Source of the DNA: Phaeosaccion multiseriatum
Taxonomy: Eukaryota > Ochrophyta, other classes
DNA length: 64,000 nucleotides
Assembly (NCBI GenBank): GCA_965112735.1
Contig: OZ218953.1
Location: 4,340,001 to 4,404,000 of the forward strand
Direction: 5' to 3'
The position numbers and the translations under genes are program-made. Below the pieces are notes generated by a model. The model was not told where the DNA came from and did not search any database. It saw only the letters and a list, made by a program, of their open reading frames with translations. Shown here piece after piece: positions 34,568 to 44,901 of the stretch. The first letter of the stretch is position 1. Each line of letters opens with the position of its first letter.

Positions 34568-35464
34568 TCACGTGCATTTGCCCTCCTCCTTCTCCTCCTC
34601 CTTCTCCTCCTCCTCCCCCTCCTCCTCCTTCTCTTCCTCCTCCTCCTCCTGCTCTGAGTCAACAAGCCGCTCGTCCTGCTCCTTCCCGAGGATGCAGAAC
34701 CCGTCCAACGCGTACACACTTTGGCCTGCAGGCGCTCCAATGCCACCTCGAGTCACCGACGTAATGCTCCTCTTGGACAGGCGGCAGAACACCTGAGGTG
34801 AGTGGGTGGGTGAGTGGGTGGGTGCGTGAGTAGGTGCGTGGGTGGGTGGGTGCGTGGGTGGGTGCGTGGGTGGGTGCGTGAGTGGGTGGGTGTGTGGGTG
34901 GGTGAGTGGGTGGGTGCGTGAGTAGGTGCGTGGGTGCGTGAGTGGGTGGGTGAGTGGGTGCGGGAGTGGGTGCGTGAGTGGGTGGGTGAGTGGGTGCGTG
35001 GGTGGGTGCCAGGCCAGCAACCCCTTGTCCTCTCCAAATATCCAGCAGGCAAGTAAGCAAGCAAGCAAGCAAGCAAGCAGCACAGCACTAACCTCTGTAC
35101 CGGGGCTGTGTATGGATAGAATGGGGTGGAGTTCCGTCCCCAGCGGCACCGCCATGCTCGTCTGGAGCTGCCCCCCCACGTCATCCCCCCACCCACCACT
35201 CTCAAGCCGCTCCTCCTCCCTTTCCCTGCAGCGGCCCTTCCACTGCCGATGAAGATCTTGCCCCTGCCTCTGCGTGGCCAGCTTTGCCTCCCAATCTGCC
35301 ATCTCAACGTTCTCCATCTCCTCTTCCAGCCAGGCACGTTCCCTCGGCGAATGCCCCTGCAGGGCCGCTTGCCGTCGCCTCTTGCGCTCCTCCAGCTCCC
35401 ACTTCCTCCACGACTGTGCACTTTCTAAATCGCACAATCCTCCTCCTCCCCCCCCCTCCTCCTC

Positions 35465-35523
<59 letters not shown>

Positions 35524-36885
35524 GTCCTCTCTGCCCCCCTGGTCTCCACAACCTTTCCATTTACACTGAAGGTCACCGAGGCTCGCATCACATCTCCCTC
35601 AAAGCCCCTGAACGGTATGGGTCCATCCGAGTCCAGGTACACCAGCATGCCCACCGTATCACCAACGTCGATGGTAAGGTCGCTGTCTAGGTTGAGCCAG
35701 TGTGACTCTTTCAGCACTCGAGCGTCCGAGTGGAGGCCAATGCTATGGGATCCCTCGCCCACGGGGTCTGTCACAGAGAAACCTTGGGGCCCCAGACCTT
35801 GCCACAATAACAACAAGAATATACATTCAGGGGCAGTGGGGGGAGAGGGGGAGGGTGAGGACGAGAGAACAGATGGAGCCACGGTGAGCCGAACGACATT
35901 AAACTAACTAAGGAAAAAAAAATGAAAAAAGAAACTGTTGCAGTGAAGTCCCTTTTCCTTCCCCTTACGTACGTACGTACCTACGCTCAGCATGACTCCT
36001 GAGTCCGCAAGGGACGCGCTTTGCATCACCGTGAACTGACAGAAAACGAGGGTGTTACGCTGAATGGATAACACACCTCGGACCGCGCTGTACAGCATGA
36101 GATCGGTCTTGAAGTCCGGCTCGTAAAGGGGAAAGACGGACTCGTATAAGGGGTAACCGGTCTTTAGGACGCAGCGGTCGCCACACGTCATGATGACGTC
36201 ACACGGAAAGTGTGTGTATGAGCGGTCCAGAATGGCCGGATATTTCTGTGCATGCATCCACATCGTCAGAGGCGAGGCGAGAACGAACGGGGGGGGGGAG
36301 GAGGGAGAGGGTGAGCAACAACCAAGAAACGAAGGTCATGACCACATTCACCCCACTCATTCACTCACCCAGGGCCCCTTTTCCCCGATCCCCTCCTCGA
36401 CAAGCCTGCGAGACGCGCCCACCGTCTGTCGCTCGGCCTCCTCGAAGGCCTTGACAATGTCGATGCAGTCCCTCACGAAGAAGAGGATGGGGGTGGTGAA
36501 GCCAGGGGGCTCCTCGCCAAACGGGACGCTGTGCGGTGCCCTTGGGACGACGGCAGGGAGTCGGATGACTCCTTCTCCTTCTCCTTCTCTTATTCTTCCT
36601 CCTCCTCCTCCTCCTCCTCCTCCCCCTCCTCCTCTTGCGGTCTGAGACATGTGATTTGTGAGAGGAAAGACACAAAGCAGCAGCAGCAGCAGCGAAGTGA
36701 TGTGAGGGGGGTACCATTGTATGCAGAAATGGGAAATCCTGGGCTCCACGCAAGCACGCACGCACGTACACATGCGAGAGCACACACACAAACGCTCGCG
36801 CCGCTCTCCCCATGATCATGGACGGTTTCTCACAGCAGGCAGACAGGCAGACAGACAGACAGGCAGGCAGGCAGGCAGGCAGGAT

Positions 36886-36932
<47 letters not shown>

Positions 36933-37160
36933 CAAATGGCATGCAGGTAGGCTCTTCTGCGCTGCTGCTTGCGTACTCATATCATACTCACAGGTGAAGC
37001 GGCCTGGGGTGGCAACGGGCGAGGTGAGAGGGATGGCAGCGGATGCATTGCTTCGACGGCCACGGAGGCGAGAAAGGGGCGGCGGTCTGTTTGTCCGTGC
37101 ATGTGGCCCTTCTCCGCCGCGGGGCAGTCTTGCGAACTGAGCACAGTGTATCCGAGTAGG
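34568..37160 (-). CDS. SPRY-domain protein
   Basis: Exons on the minus strand: about 36,990-37,160 (5' end unsure), 36,369-36,645, 35,981-36,245, 35,093-35,797 and 34,568-34,792. The joins keep phase at GTGAGT, GTACGT and GTTAGT donors. One exon pair reads VEEGIGEKGPW into KYPAILDRSYTHFPC. A SPRY-like fold spans about 35,560-35,990: SVGLGPQGFSVTD, HSIGLHSDARVLKESHWLN, VGDTVGMLVYLD and VTFSVNGK. SPRY domains mediate protein binding. After it come a poly-Gln run, a charged helical region (REREEERLESGGW) and an acidic Glu-rich tail. Between the SPRY part and the Gln run the frame changes by one base at a run of six G, which may be a sequencing error or a broken allele. Identity beyond SPRY is unknown. 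Confidence 0.6.
34797..35012. repeat. (TGGG/TGAG/TGCG)n minisatellite in an intron
   Basis: About 215 bases of four-base units such as GTGGGTGAGTGGGTGCGTGA fill most of the last intron of the SPRY gene and run right up to its acceptor (sense CACCTCAG). Confidence 0.9.
36838..36932. repeat. (CAGG/CAGA)n microsatellite in an intron
   Basis: About 24 four-base units of CAGG and CAGA, in the first intron of the SPRY gene. Confidence 0.9.
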
Positions 37161-37603
37161 GGGCTTGTTTCGTTGGTCCTGTTGTTTTCGGTCAGGACAA
37201 GGGGAAGGAGGGGTGGGATGGAATGGGATGGGATGGGGAGGGAGGTGGGTGGCTGAGGCTTGGGTGTGTGTGTGGGGGGGGGGGGCAAGACAAGACAAGA
37301 CAAAGTTGTTTGCAGGGGGGGATGGATGGATGGTGGTCGCCCTGTGCTACGGAGACAAAAGCGAGGCCGAAAAGCCACTGCTCACCCCCCATGGCCCTAA
37401 AAGCAGCCATGTGTACAATATATATATATAATATATATATATAATATATATATCCATGTATATCCACCCCCCCATCCTACCCATCCGGACACGACGGACC
37501 AACGAACAAAAATAAATTCTGTGTGGAGTTGTGGAGTTACACGACAGGACGGAATAAATCAGCAAAGTACCGAATTCTCGTGGACTTGTTGAGTCAGAGC
37601 GAC
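37161..37603. other. Intergenic gap with a TA palindrome
   Basis: Between the 5' end of the SPRY gene and the stop of the next minus-strand gene. A (TA)n tract at 37,418-37,452 is made of near-palindromic TATATATATAATATATATAT. Nothing else is recognisable. Confidence 0.5.
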
Positions 37604-40386
37604 TTACGCTTCGAAGTAGCGGCGAGTCTTGTCGCGAGCCGGGTCCGTGGGGGGCACTTCCTTGGCAGGCTTGGGCATCCAGGTGGTGTCAAACGCAAAG
37701 TCCAGGGGTGCTCTCCCTCCTGAGTTAGATGACGGTGAGGGATGAAAACGAGACACAAACAAAACCCACACGTCAGTCGTAATCATAAACACGGGGGCAA
37801 GCAAAGCAAACCGAGTGCGCAAGGAGTGAAGGGGGAAAGGAGCGAAAAAAGACAACCAACAAGGCACAAAAAATCCAAACAACTATAGATAGAGAAGGAA
37901 CCGGAAACGTTTCTCCCCCCTCGTCCGAAACTAGTGCGCAGCGAGCGTGTGAAGGCTGGGGCTCCGTCCATTGCTTCCTTGGACTCTTGGGATAGACTTC
38001 ACTCCCCACTACACTGAAACTGAAGTTGACCTCCGCCCCATACACCCTCTTCGCTCACTAACCTCCTCCGCGGGTGGCAGACTTGCGCCCTCCTTGCATC
38101 CCACTCTCTCGAGCACCACCACCGCCGTCGCCGGATGATGATGATGATGATGTTGGCGATGGTGGGGGTGCTGCTGTTGACGCCTGGTGCTCCCGCTTTT
38201 GCCGCTTTCGTCGCCTCCCCTGCTGCTCTGCCTTGCACCGCTGCTCTTGCTCGAAGCTCTCCTCCTCCTTCTCCTTCAGTTGTGCCACAGATGGCGAAGG
38301 ACCATCGCCGATGAAGGACTGCAACTGGATCTCCTTCTCCTTCTCCTTCTCCGCCCGCCTCTTCTTTTCCCTCTCCTCCCTCTCCTCCCTCTCCCTCCTC
38401 GCCTCCTCCTTCTTGATCTGGGCAAAACGCTCCTCGTGCTCTGGCGTGAAGGCGTACTGCTGCTGCAGAATGATGGTACCCAAAAACGCCATTTGTTCCC
38501 CGGTGCTCATGAGCCCCAGACGGGTCACCAAGTCCTTGCAGAACCTATACACGTTAAGTACGAGCCCCCCTGCAAAGTCCGTGAGGCTCCAGACAGTGTG
38601 CGATACGGCTCCATAGGCGGAGCGGAAGGGCCACCCCACGCAGGGCAGCACGTGAGTGAGGGACAACTAATTCGGCCCACAGAGGAATAGAGCAAGCCAT
38701 GCCAATGCGCAGGCGGGAGGAGAACGAAGAGTTGGGAGGGAGTGTGAGAAGAGGAGGCGCAGGACATTCTTCATCCGCGTTCTTAACATAAACACATCAC
38801 GTCAAATGTCAATGTCAATGGAAAGAAAAAGCGTGAGAATGTCCATTCCGCTCCATGGGACTGAGTGAAAGCTTGACCGTACGTGAGTGTGTGTGTGTGT
38901 GTACGTGTGAATGTCTGTGTGTGTATGTAACCGCGTGCATAATGCGTGCCACCATGTTACTCACCCGCAAGACTTGTCGGAGCAGACCCTTGACGTGGCC
39001 GATCAGGCCTTGCGACAGCCCCCAGGCCATCTCCACCACAGGAATCACCACTCGATTCAGAGGCCCTAGCAGCAGATTGAAGAACAACAACTTCTTCTTC
39101 TTCTCGCCCCCGCTCCCGCCCTTCCCCTTCTCTGCCTTACGCTTGTCCTCTCCGCCCTCCACTTCCATAGGCTCCATAGAGGCAAGCTGTTGCTCCTGCG
39201 GCAGAGACTGGGAGACGAGGGTCCTCCCCACCCGCACCCTCCTCGAGATGGGACGACGGGACATGAGCCGCTGCTGCTGCGGTGCCGCCACCTCCCGCCC
39301 AAGCCGCCGCTCACGCCGCCTCGCTCGCTGTCTCCTCCTTCCGACCCTGCGGCGCCTTAGCAGACGGCTGAAGGAGCCCCGCCCACGCCCGCCCCCGCCC
39401 CCCTGCAAGAGACACAGCAGACACTGCCTCGGTACCACGACATGGCTCGCGGAGCCCTCCTCTCTCGCCTCGCTGCTCGTGCCCGTGGTGAAGGTGCTGG
39501 TGTGGCCCATGCTCGTAGTATCTTTGACGGCATGTCCGTACACAGGCACGACGTCTGCTGCGGGAGGGGAGCTGAGCCCGGCCCACCGGAAGGGGCCATC
39601 ATCTCCGCATGGAGGCAAAGAGTCTTCGGGAGTGGACTCCAACCGGGGCCAGTTGATGGGGGGCGGGGCGGCCGCCGCGCTACGCTCTTCCTGCCACCTC
39701 TGCCACCTCTGGGCCGCGAGTGAATCACTATCAAGAAACGCTTGCATCGTCAGACCGTTGCCCCAGTACAGCGAGAAGATGAGCCGGTCGTTGAAGTCGC
39801 GCTTGTAGCCACGAGGGCGAGCCCCCAAGCCTCCTCCTGGCGCTGCTGCTGCCTTGGCCATCGCAAGGGCCCCTTCAGGATAGTTCATCCTACTGAGACC
39901 TTCCTCAGGGTACCGATTCCAGGTGTCGTGGCGCTGCGCTGCCTTGATGTGGGACTGACGCTCCTCCTCGCTGGGCTCCAACAGCGTGTGCACGCCCCCG
40001 TTCACTTCGCCCTTCGCCTCGGCCTTGGTGCCCGTGGTGCTCTTGGTGCTTTTCTTTGTCTTCGACGTCTCTTCGTCCTCCGACCCGTTAGCAATCACAC
40101 CTGACCTTTCCCAACTCCCCTCTTGCTCTTCGGCAATCAAGGCCTCTACATCGACTCCAGGCAGCGCACCCAACACATCGCCAAAGCTTAAGAACGACAG
40201 TATTTGCGTCGAGACCTCATTTCCTTTACGGGTGGCCTCATCGTCCCCATCACCTGCCGCCGCAGCCGCTGCTGCTGCTGCTGCTGCCAGAGCTTGATAC
40301 ATGCCGAACGCACTCTCTGCCAAGGACGTCTTCTTCCTCTTGGGGGACCAAGGCTCTCGCCCACTCCCCGTGCTGACGCTCGCCAT
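37604..40386 (-). CDS. Conserved-looking protein of unknown function
   Basis: Three exons: 38,965-40,386, 38,063-38,666 and 37,604-37,719, with consistent phases (GTGAGT and GTTAGT donors). About 713 residues. The start ATG at 40,384-40,386 opens a continuous frame. Segments that look like folded protein are GYKRDFNDRLIFSLYWGNGL, LLFFNLLLGPLNRVVIPVVE (hydrophobic, possibly a hairpin or amphipathic segment) and VNVYRF-like LVLNVYRFCKDLVTRLGLMS. A highly charged coiled coil follows (KKEEARREREEREEREKKRR). The last exon encodes DFAFDTTWMPKPAKEVPPTD and ends RRYFEA. No family recognised. It is tandem with the SPRY gene and divergent from the FYVE gene. Confidence 0.65.
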
Positions 40387-40783
40387 CCTTCGATGATGGC
40401 CTAGTCAATTGACAGCCTCCGCACTGTGCCTCACCGTGGCCCTTCCTCCAATTGACTACCTCCCCACCAACCCACACCGCGAAGTACCCACAGCGTGTGG
40501 TCAAAGTCAGCGGTGACGCCGCTCCAGCGGCTCAAGGGCGTCCCCAACTTCAACCCTTACCGACTCCTCGGGTTCTTGGTCTACGCTACCGCCTGCGTCT
40601 GCCGCTACGCTTCTCCTAACGCTACTGCTGTTATTATCCTTTTTTTTCCTCCTTACCTTCCTTCCGTTTGAAGTTTGCCATTGTCTACTCATCCCTCATC
40701 GGGGTACCCGCCGGGGGCGGCGGAGACTGTCGGACTGTTAAAGCTCGCTCGATGATCTTGCTTGTTAATAGGGCAAATCGACC
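40387..40783. promoter_or_regulatory. Shared divergent promoter region
   Basis: A 397-base gap between the starts of the minus-strand unknown gene and the plus-strand FYVE-SYLF gene. It must hold both promoters. No TATA box or clear motif seen. Confidence 0.5.
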
Positions 40784-43700
40784 ATGTTGAGCACGCAAGA
40801 AGAGGACCCGTTCTCGCCCTTCTCCAACACCACGGGCAATGATGCCTCCTCGTCCTCCACGGGGAGTAGCAGCATGAGGCAAATGGCCGAGCAAAGAGCG
40901 GCGTCGATGGCCGCCAGCGGAGGCACCCTCGGCTCGGAGGGGGGGACTGGGGGAGGGGGACCGTCGTACTATAGAGGAGGCGAGGGAGGCTTGGGTGGCG
41001 ACGTGAGTCGCACGGCGGAGGTGGCCAGGGCAGACTGGGCTCTGAACACCAGCAAACTCACGCAAGGGCACGCCGAGACGCAAAGGGCGGCAACATCGGC
41101 AGCAGAGCGTTTCAGGCGGGGAGGAGGAGGCGGAGGGGCAGGAGGAGTAGGAGCAGGGGGGACCGACATGATCCCCCCTCGGTGGATGCCGGACGAGGAG
41201 TGCTTGGTGTGCTGCGGATGTCACGGCCCCTTTGATTGGGCAAGACGGCGCCATCACTGCAGGTTCGTCGTTTTGGAAAGGAAGGAATGAGGACGAAAAG
41301 TAGGCACTAACGCGCCCTCCTACCTAACCTCCTCCTCCCTTTCGTGCTGCGTATATGTACTTCCCAGGGGCTGTGGCAAGGTGTTCTGCCGCGCGTGCAC
41401 TAAGCACAGAGCTCTCATGCCTCAGTCCTTCGGCACGTCCGATCCGCAGCGGCTGTGCCTGTCCTGCTACACGCGGCTGCTGCCCCTGCAGGAGGAGTTG
41501 GTAGCCACCCTTAGCAATGCCACCCAGGAAAGTCGGTGTCTGTAGAACCAACCCTCCCCCCTCCTATGAAGAGTTTGGCGGGCGAGAAGAGATGTATCCA
41601 TCTCCCCCTTACCTCTTACTCCTCTCCTCCCCCTCCCTTTCAGCAGCCAAACGAGATCAGCCGCGGCGGAATTCAGCCCTACCTCAACAGACCCGTGTCC
41701 TTGACGCTGGGAGGAGAGATCCGAAAGGCTGCCTACACCATCCGAAACTTCACTCGGCCGGGCATTGTCAAGGACAAGTCCATTCCTATGGTACGGGAGA
41801 GAGGATAGTGACCCGATAGGCAGATAACGCCATGGATGGGGTGGTGCGGTACGCGGTACATTGTCACGACATATGTATAGATGACGCCATGGATGGAGCG
41901 ATGATGCGTGTCAAACAAGTGCAAGTGTGGTCTTGGTCTGAGGGGGTAGGGCCGGAGTGGAGTGCAATTGCGGCTGTTTTCTCCTCTTTCGCTCTTGTCT
42001 CTGTTTTTGACGCCCCAAACGATATGCCTTCAGCATGGCCCGCACTTATCCACCCAGTGCCTTCCCTCTGCCTGCCTGCCTGCCTGCCTGCCTGCCCCCC
42101 GCAGGAGCTGCTGACTAAGGCCAGGGGGCTCGCCTTCCTCACCGTGGCAAAGGCGGGCTTCATGTAAGTTCCTCGCTCTATCCCTCCCTCCTTCCCTCCT
42201 ACCACTCCCTTCTTCCCTCCCTCCTACCCCGCCGAGTGATGCCATTTCCATTCTTCATTCTCCTCTTTGCGATAGACTCAGACGCTCTTTCCTCACCCTT
42301 TCCATACGGCCTTTATTGTTCGTTTGTTGGCCCTCGTTGCGCCCTTACCCATCCTTCTCTCTCTTGCTCTCTCTCTCTCGGGGCCCCTTTCTGCCCTGTC
42401 CTCCCATCCCTCTTCTCTCTCTCTCGCCCCCTTTCCTGCCCCTCCTCCCCCTCCTGTCCTGTGATCACAGCTTCGCTGGCCGCATCGGCTCTGGCCTGGT
42501 GGTGATGCGCAGCGACAGCCCCAACAGCGAGTTCCAATGGAGTGCTCCTACCGGTGAGTGCTAGAGTGAGTGCTACCCCACCCCACCATACCACACCACA
42601 CCACACCACACCATATGCCCATACGAGTATGTTTGTCGGAGGGTCATACGTGTCTCGCAGCCCCACCGACCGAAGCAACAAGCAAAGCATCGGAGGGGTT
42701 GTGGCGAGCTTGATGAAGGTGGTCTCGCCTGCCTCGGCTGTCTCACACTTACGCCGGCCAAGGACACGTACAGAGACAGAGAGAGAGGAGAGCGAGAGCG
42801 AGAGCGAGAGAGAGAGGGAGCGAGCGAGCGGTGACGTGGATCAAAGGAGCACTTGTGCCACCGCACTGGACAGTCGCCAGTCTCAACTCACCTCCCTTCT
42901 CTTGATACTTTTGCAAGGAGTATCCTACCCACTGCTTCCTTGCCTCTGATTGCTCTCTTCCTCCATCCCATCTTCCTCCCTCCCCCCGTCCCTACACACA
43001 GCCATTGGTACGCTCGGTATGTCATGGGGTGCCTTGGTGGGCGGAGAGATTACAGACTTTGTACTGCTGCTCAACACCGACGCAGCCGTAGAGGCGTTCA
43101 CAGGTGCGCCCCTCGCGTGTTTTGCATTGTGTCTTTGCAGTATTCGGGAATGGGCGAGGTGGGAAAGGGAGATTCAAGAATACGTATGGTCTCCTTTGTC
43201 TTGTCTTTTTTGGATCATCTCCATCACATGCTAAGGTGAATACATGCTCTCCTTCTTCTTCTTCTTCTTCTTCTTCTTCTTCTTCTTCTTCTTCTTCTTC
43301 TTCTTCTTCTTTTCCTCCTCCTCCTCCCCCCCCCCCTCTCCCTCTCCCCGCTTGTCCTGGTCGATTGGATGCATCCACGTATGCAATAGGTCGAGGGCAG
43401 GTGACGCTCGGAGCAGAGGTGGGCGTGGCTGTGGGACCCCTGGGCCGCACAGGTGCCGGCAACGTGGCGGTGGGTATGGAAGGAGCCGCACCCGTCTACT
43501 CGTACTCACACAGCAGAGGCTTCTTTGCGGGCATCTCGCTGGAGGGAGCCATCATCTCAACAAGGCCAGACACCAACGCCAAGGTCGGTGGTAGTAAGTC
43601 AATGGGTAGGTGGGTGGGTGGGTGGGTGGGTAGGTTTTACGTGCCCACATATGCCTACTTCCCTCACACTCCCCTCTTCTTTCATGTGTGTATACACATC

Positions 43701-43906
43701 TCTGTGCCCCTTTTCCCCACCCCCTTTGTTGTTTGTTCTTGCAGTTTTACGGTCGGGACGTGTCAGTCAAAGACCTCTTGACAGGCGTGATTGCGCCTCC
43801 TCCGGCGGCTCAGCCCCTTTACGATGCCCTTGCTGAAGCTATCCCCACCGAGCCTCTTTCTTTCCACCCCAGTCCCGCCGTTCCCATCGCCAAGCCATAC
43901 CTCTGA
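40784..43906 (+). CDS. FYVE zinc-finger + SYLF (Ysc84-type) protein
   Basis: Eight exons: 40,784-41,262, 41,368-about 41,500, 41,644-41,790, 42,105-42,163, 42,471-42,553, 43,002-43,103, 43,390-43,583 and 43,745-43,906; about 452 residues. The exon 2 donor is weak (GTAGCC) and is chosen for phase. After a Ser/Gly-rich N-terminus comes a FYVE finger with WMPDEECLVCC, RRRHHCRGCGKVFCRACTKH and LCLSC, the PI3P-binding signature. The SYLF domain follows: AAYTIRNF, LLTKARGLAFLTVAKAGF, IFAGRIGSGLVVMR, DFVLLLNTDAAVEAFT, EVGVAVGPLGR and GISLEGAII. SYLF proteins bind lipid and actin and act on endosomal membranes. FYVE plus SYLF in one protein is known in several protist and plant-like lineages. Likely endosomal membrane adaptor. 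Confidence 0.88.
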
Positions 43907-44901
43907 AGGAACAGGGTAGAAGGACGAGAAGAGGTAGAGGGAAGGAAGGACCCGGAGCGGGAAGGACAGAAAGACGACCAACGACCAAGGGGAGAGGGAA
44001 GGAAGAACCAACGGGAGAGGGGAGAGGGAAGAGGGACCAAGAGGAGAGGGGAGAGGGAAGAGGGACCAAAAGGAGAGGGGAGAGGGGAGAGGGAAGAGGG
44101 ACCAAAAGGAGAGGGGAGAGGGAAGAGGGACAAAGAGGAGAGGGGAGAGGAAAGAGGGACCAAAAGGAGCGGGGAGGAGCTTGAGGTTGTTAAAACGTGA
44201 ACGTGGCCTTTTGGGGATGAGGAGCACTGCAGAGAGTGGAGAGCTCGAAGGGACGGAAGGGCGAGTCGCGAACCAATCGCAATTCAGCCCCCGTGTATGT
44301 GTGTGTGTGCGCTCGCGCGTGTGTGTGTGTACGTATGCGTGTGTGTGATTGTGGTGTTCTCTCTTGCTAGAGGAACAAGGGGGCGGACGGAGGGGGGGGT
44401 GAGTTGTAGGGACGAGCCGTCGACGGCAGTCGGTCGCGGCAAGAGAGCGGCGGTGGGGGGAGGTGGAGTGAGTGGGGTGCGTGGCTGTTGGTTGGTCGAC
44501 TGGTTGACCGGTACCTGTGGTACATTTGAAGGTGGATACTTTGTAAGTATGTAAGTTGAAGGATAAAACTCGATTTGTGTAAGAATCGCTCGATTTTTGG
44601 GAGAGCTCAGCAAAATGCAAAATCGGTGGGAGAATCGCTATAGCTCTTCGTGTAGCTCTTTGAGATGCCTATCGATCCATATTGTAGTCTTTCGGCTTTC
44701 ATCGCCTTTTCCCTTCCCTACTTGTCAGCATTTCTGCAAGAGCACTCCCCCTTGCTGCCCGACCCCCCAAAAAACGGCCGATTTGGGCGATTCTTACGCA
44801 AATCGAGTGTTTAAAAAACAGAATTTCGATGAAAGTGTACGGGTCATCGCGTTTGAACACGTTCTCAGCATCTTTGTGCCCTCCCCTGTTTGGCTGCTTG
44901 C
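43907..44901. other. Convergent intergenic region with purine repeats and an inverted repeat
   Basis: It lies between the stops of the FYVE-SYLF gene and the coiled-coil gene. From 43,960 to 44,165 is a decayed tandem repeat of GGAGAGGGAAGAGGGACCAA. An inverted repeat sits at 44,563-44,812. No coding potential supported. Confidence 0.6.
44560..44815. repeat. Imperfect inverted repeat (hairpin or MITE-like)
   Basis: The arm ACTCGATTTGTGTAAGAATC at 44,569-44,588 pairs with GATTCTTACGCAAATCGAGT at 44,789-44,808 with one mismatch, and partial pairing continues on the inner side (CGATTTTTGG with CCAAAAAACGG). The spacer is about 200 bases. It may fold as a long hairpin in the 3' end region of either convergent transcript, or be a small inverted-repeat element; no target duplication was seen. 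Confidence 0.6.

Noticed and set aside
43104-43781. ORF with a poly-Ser run at the FYVE-SYLF gene
   Set aside because: The Ser run comes from a (CTT)n microsatellite in an intron; only the SYLF exon part is coding.
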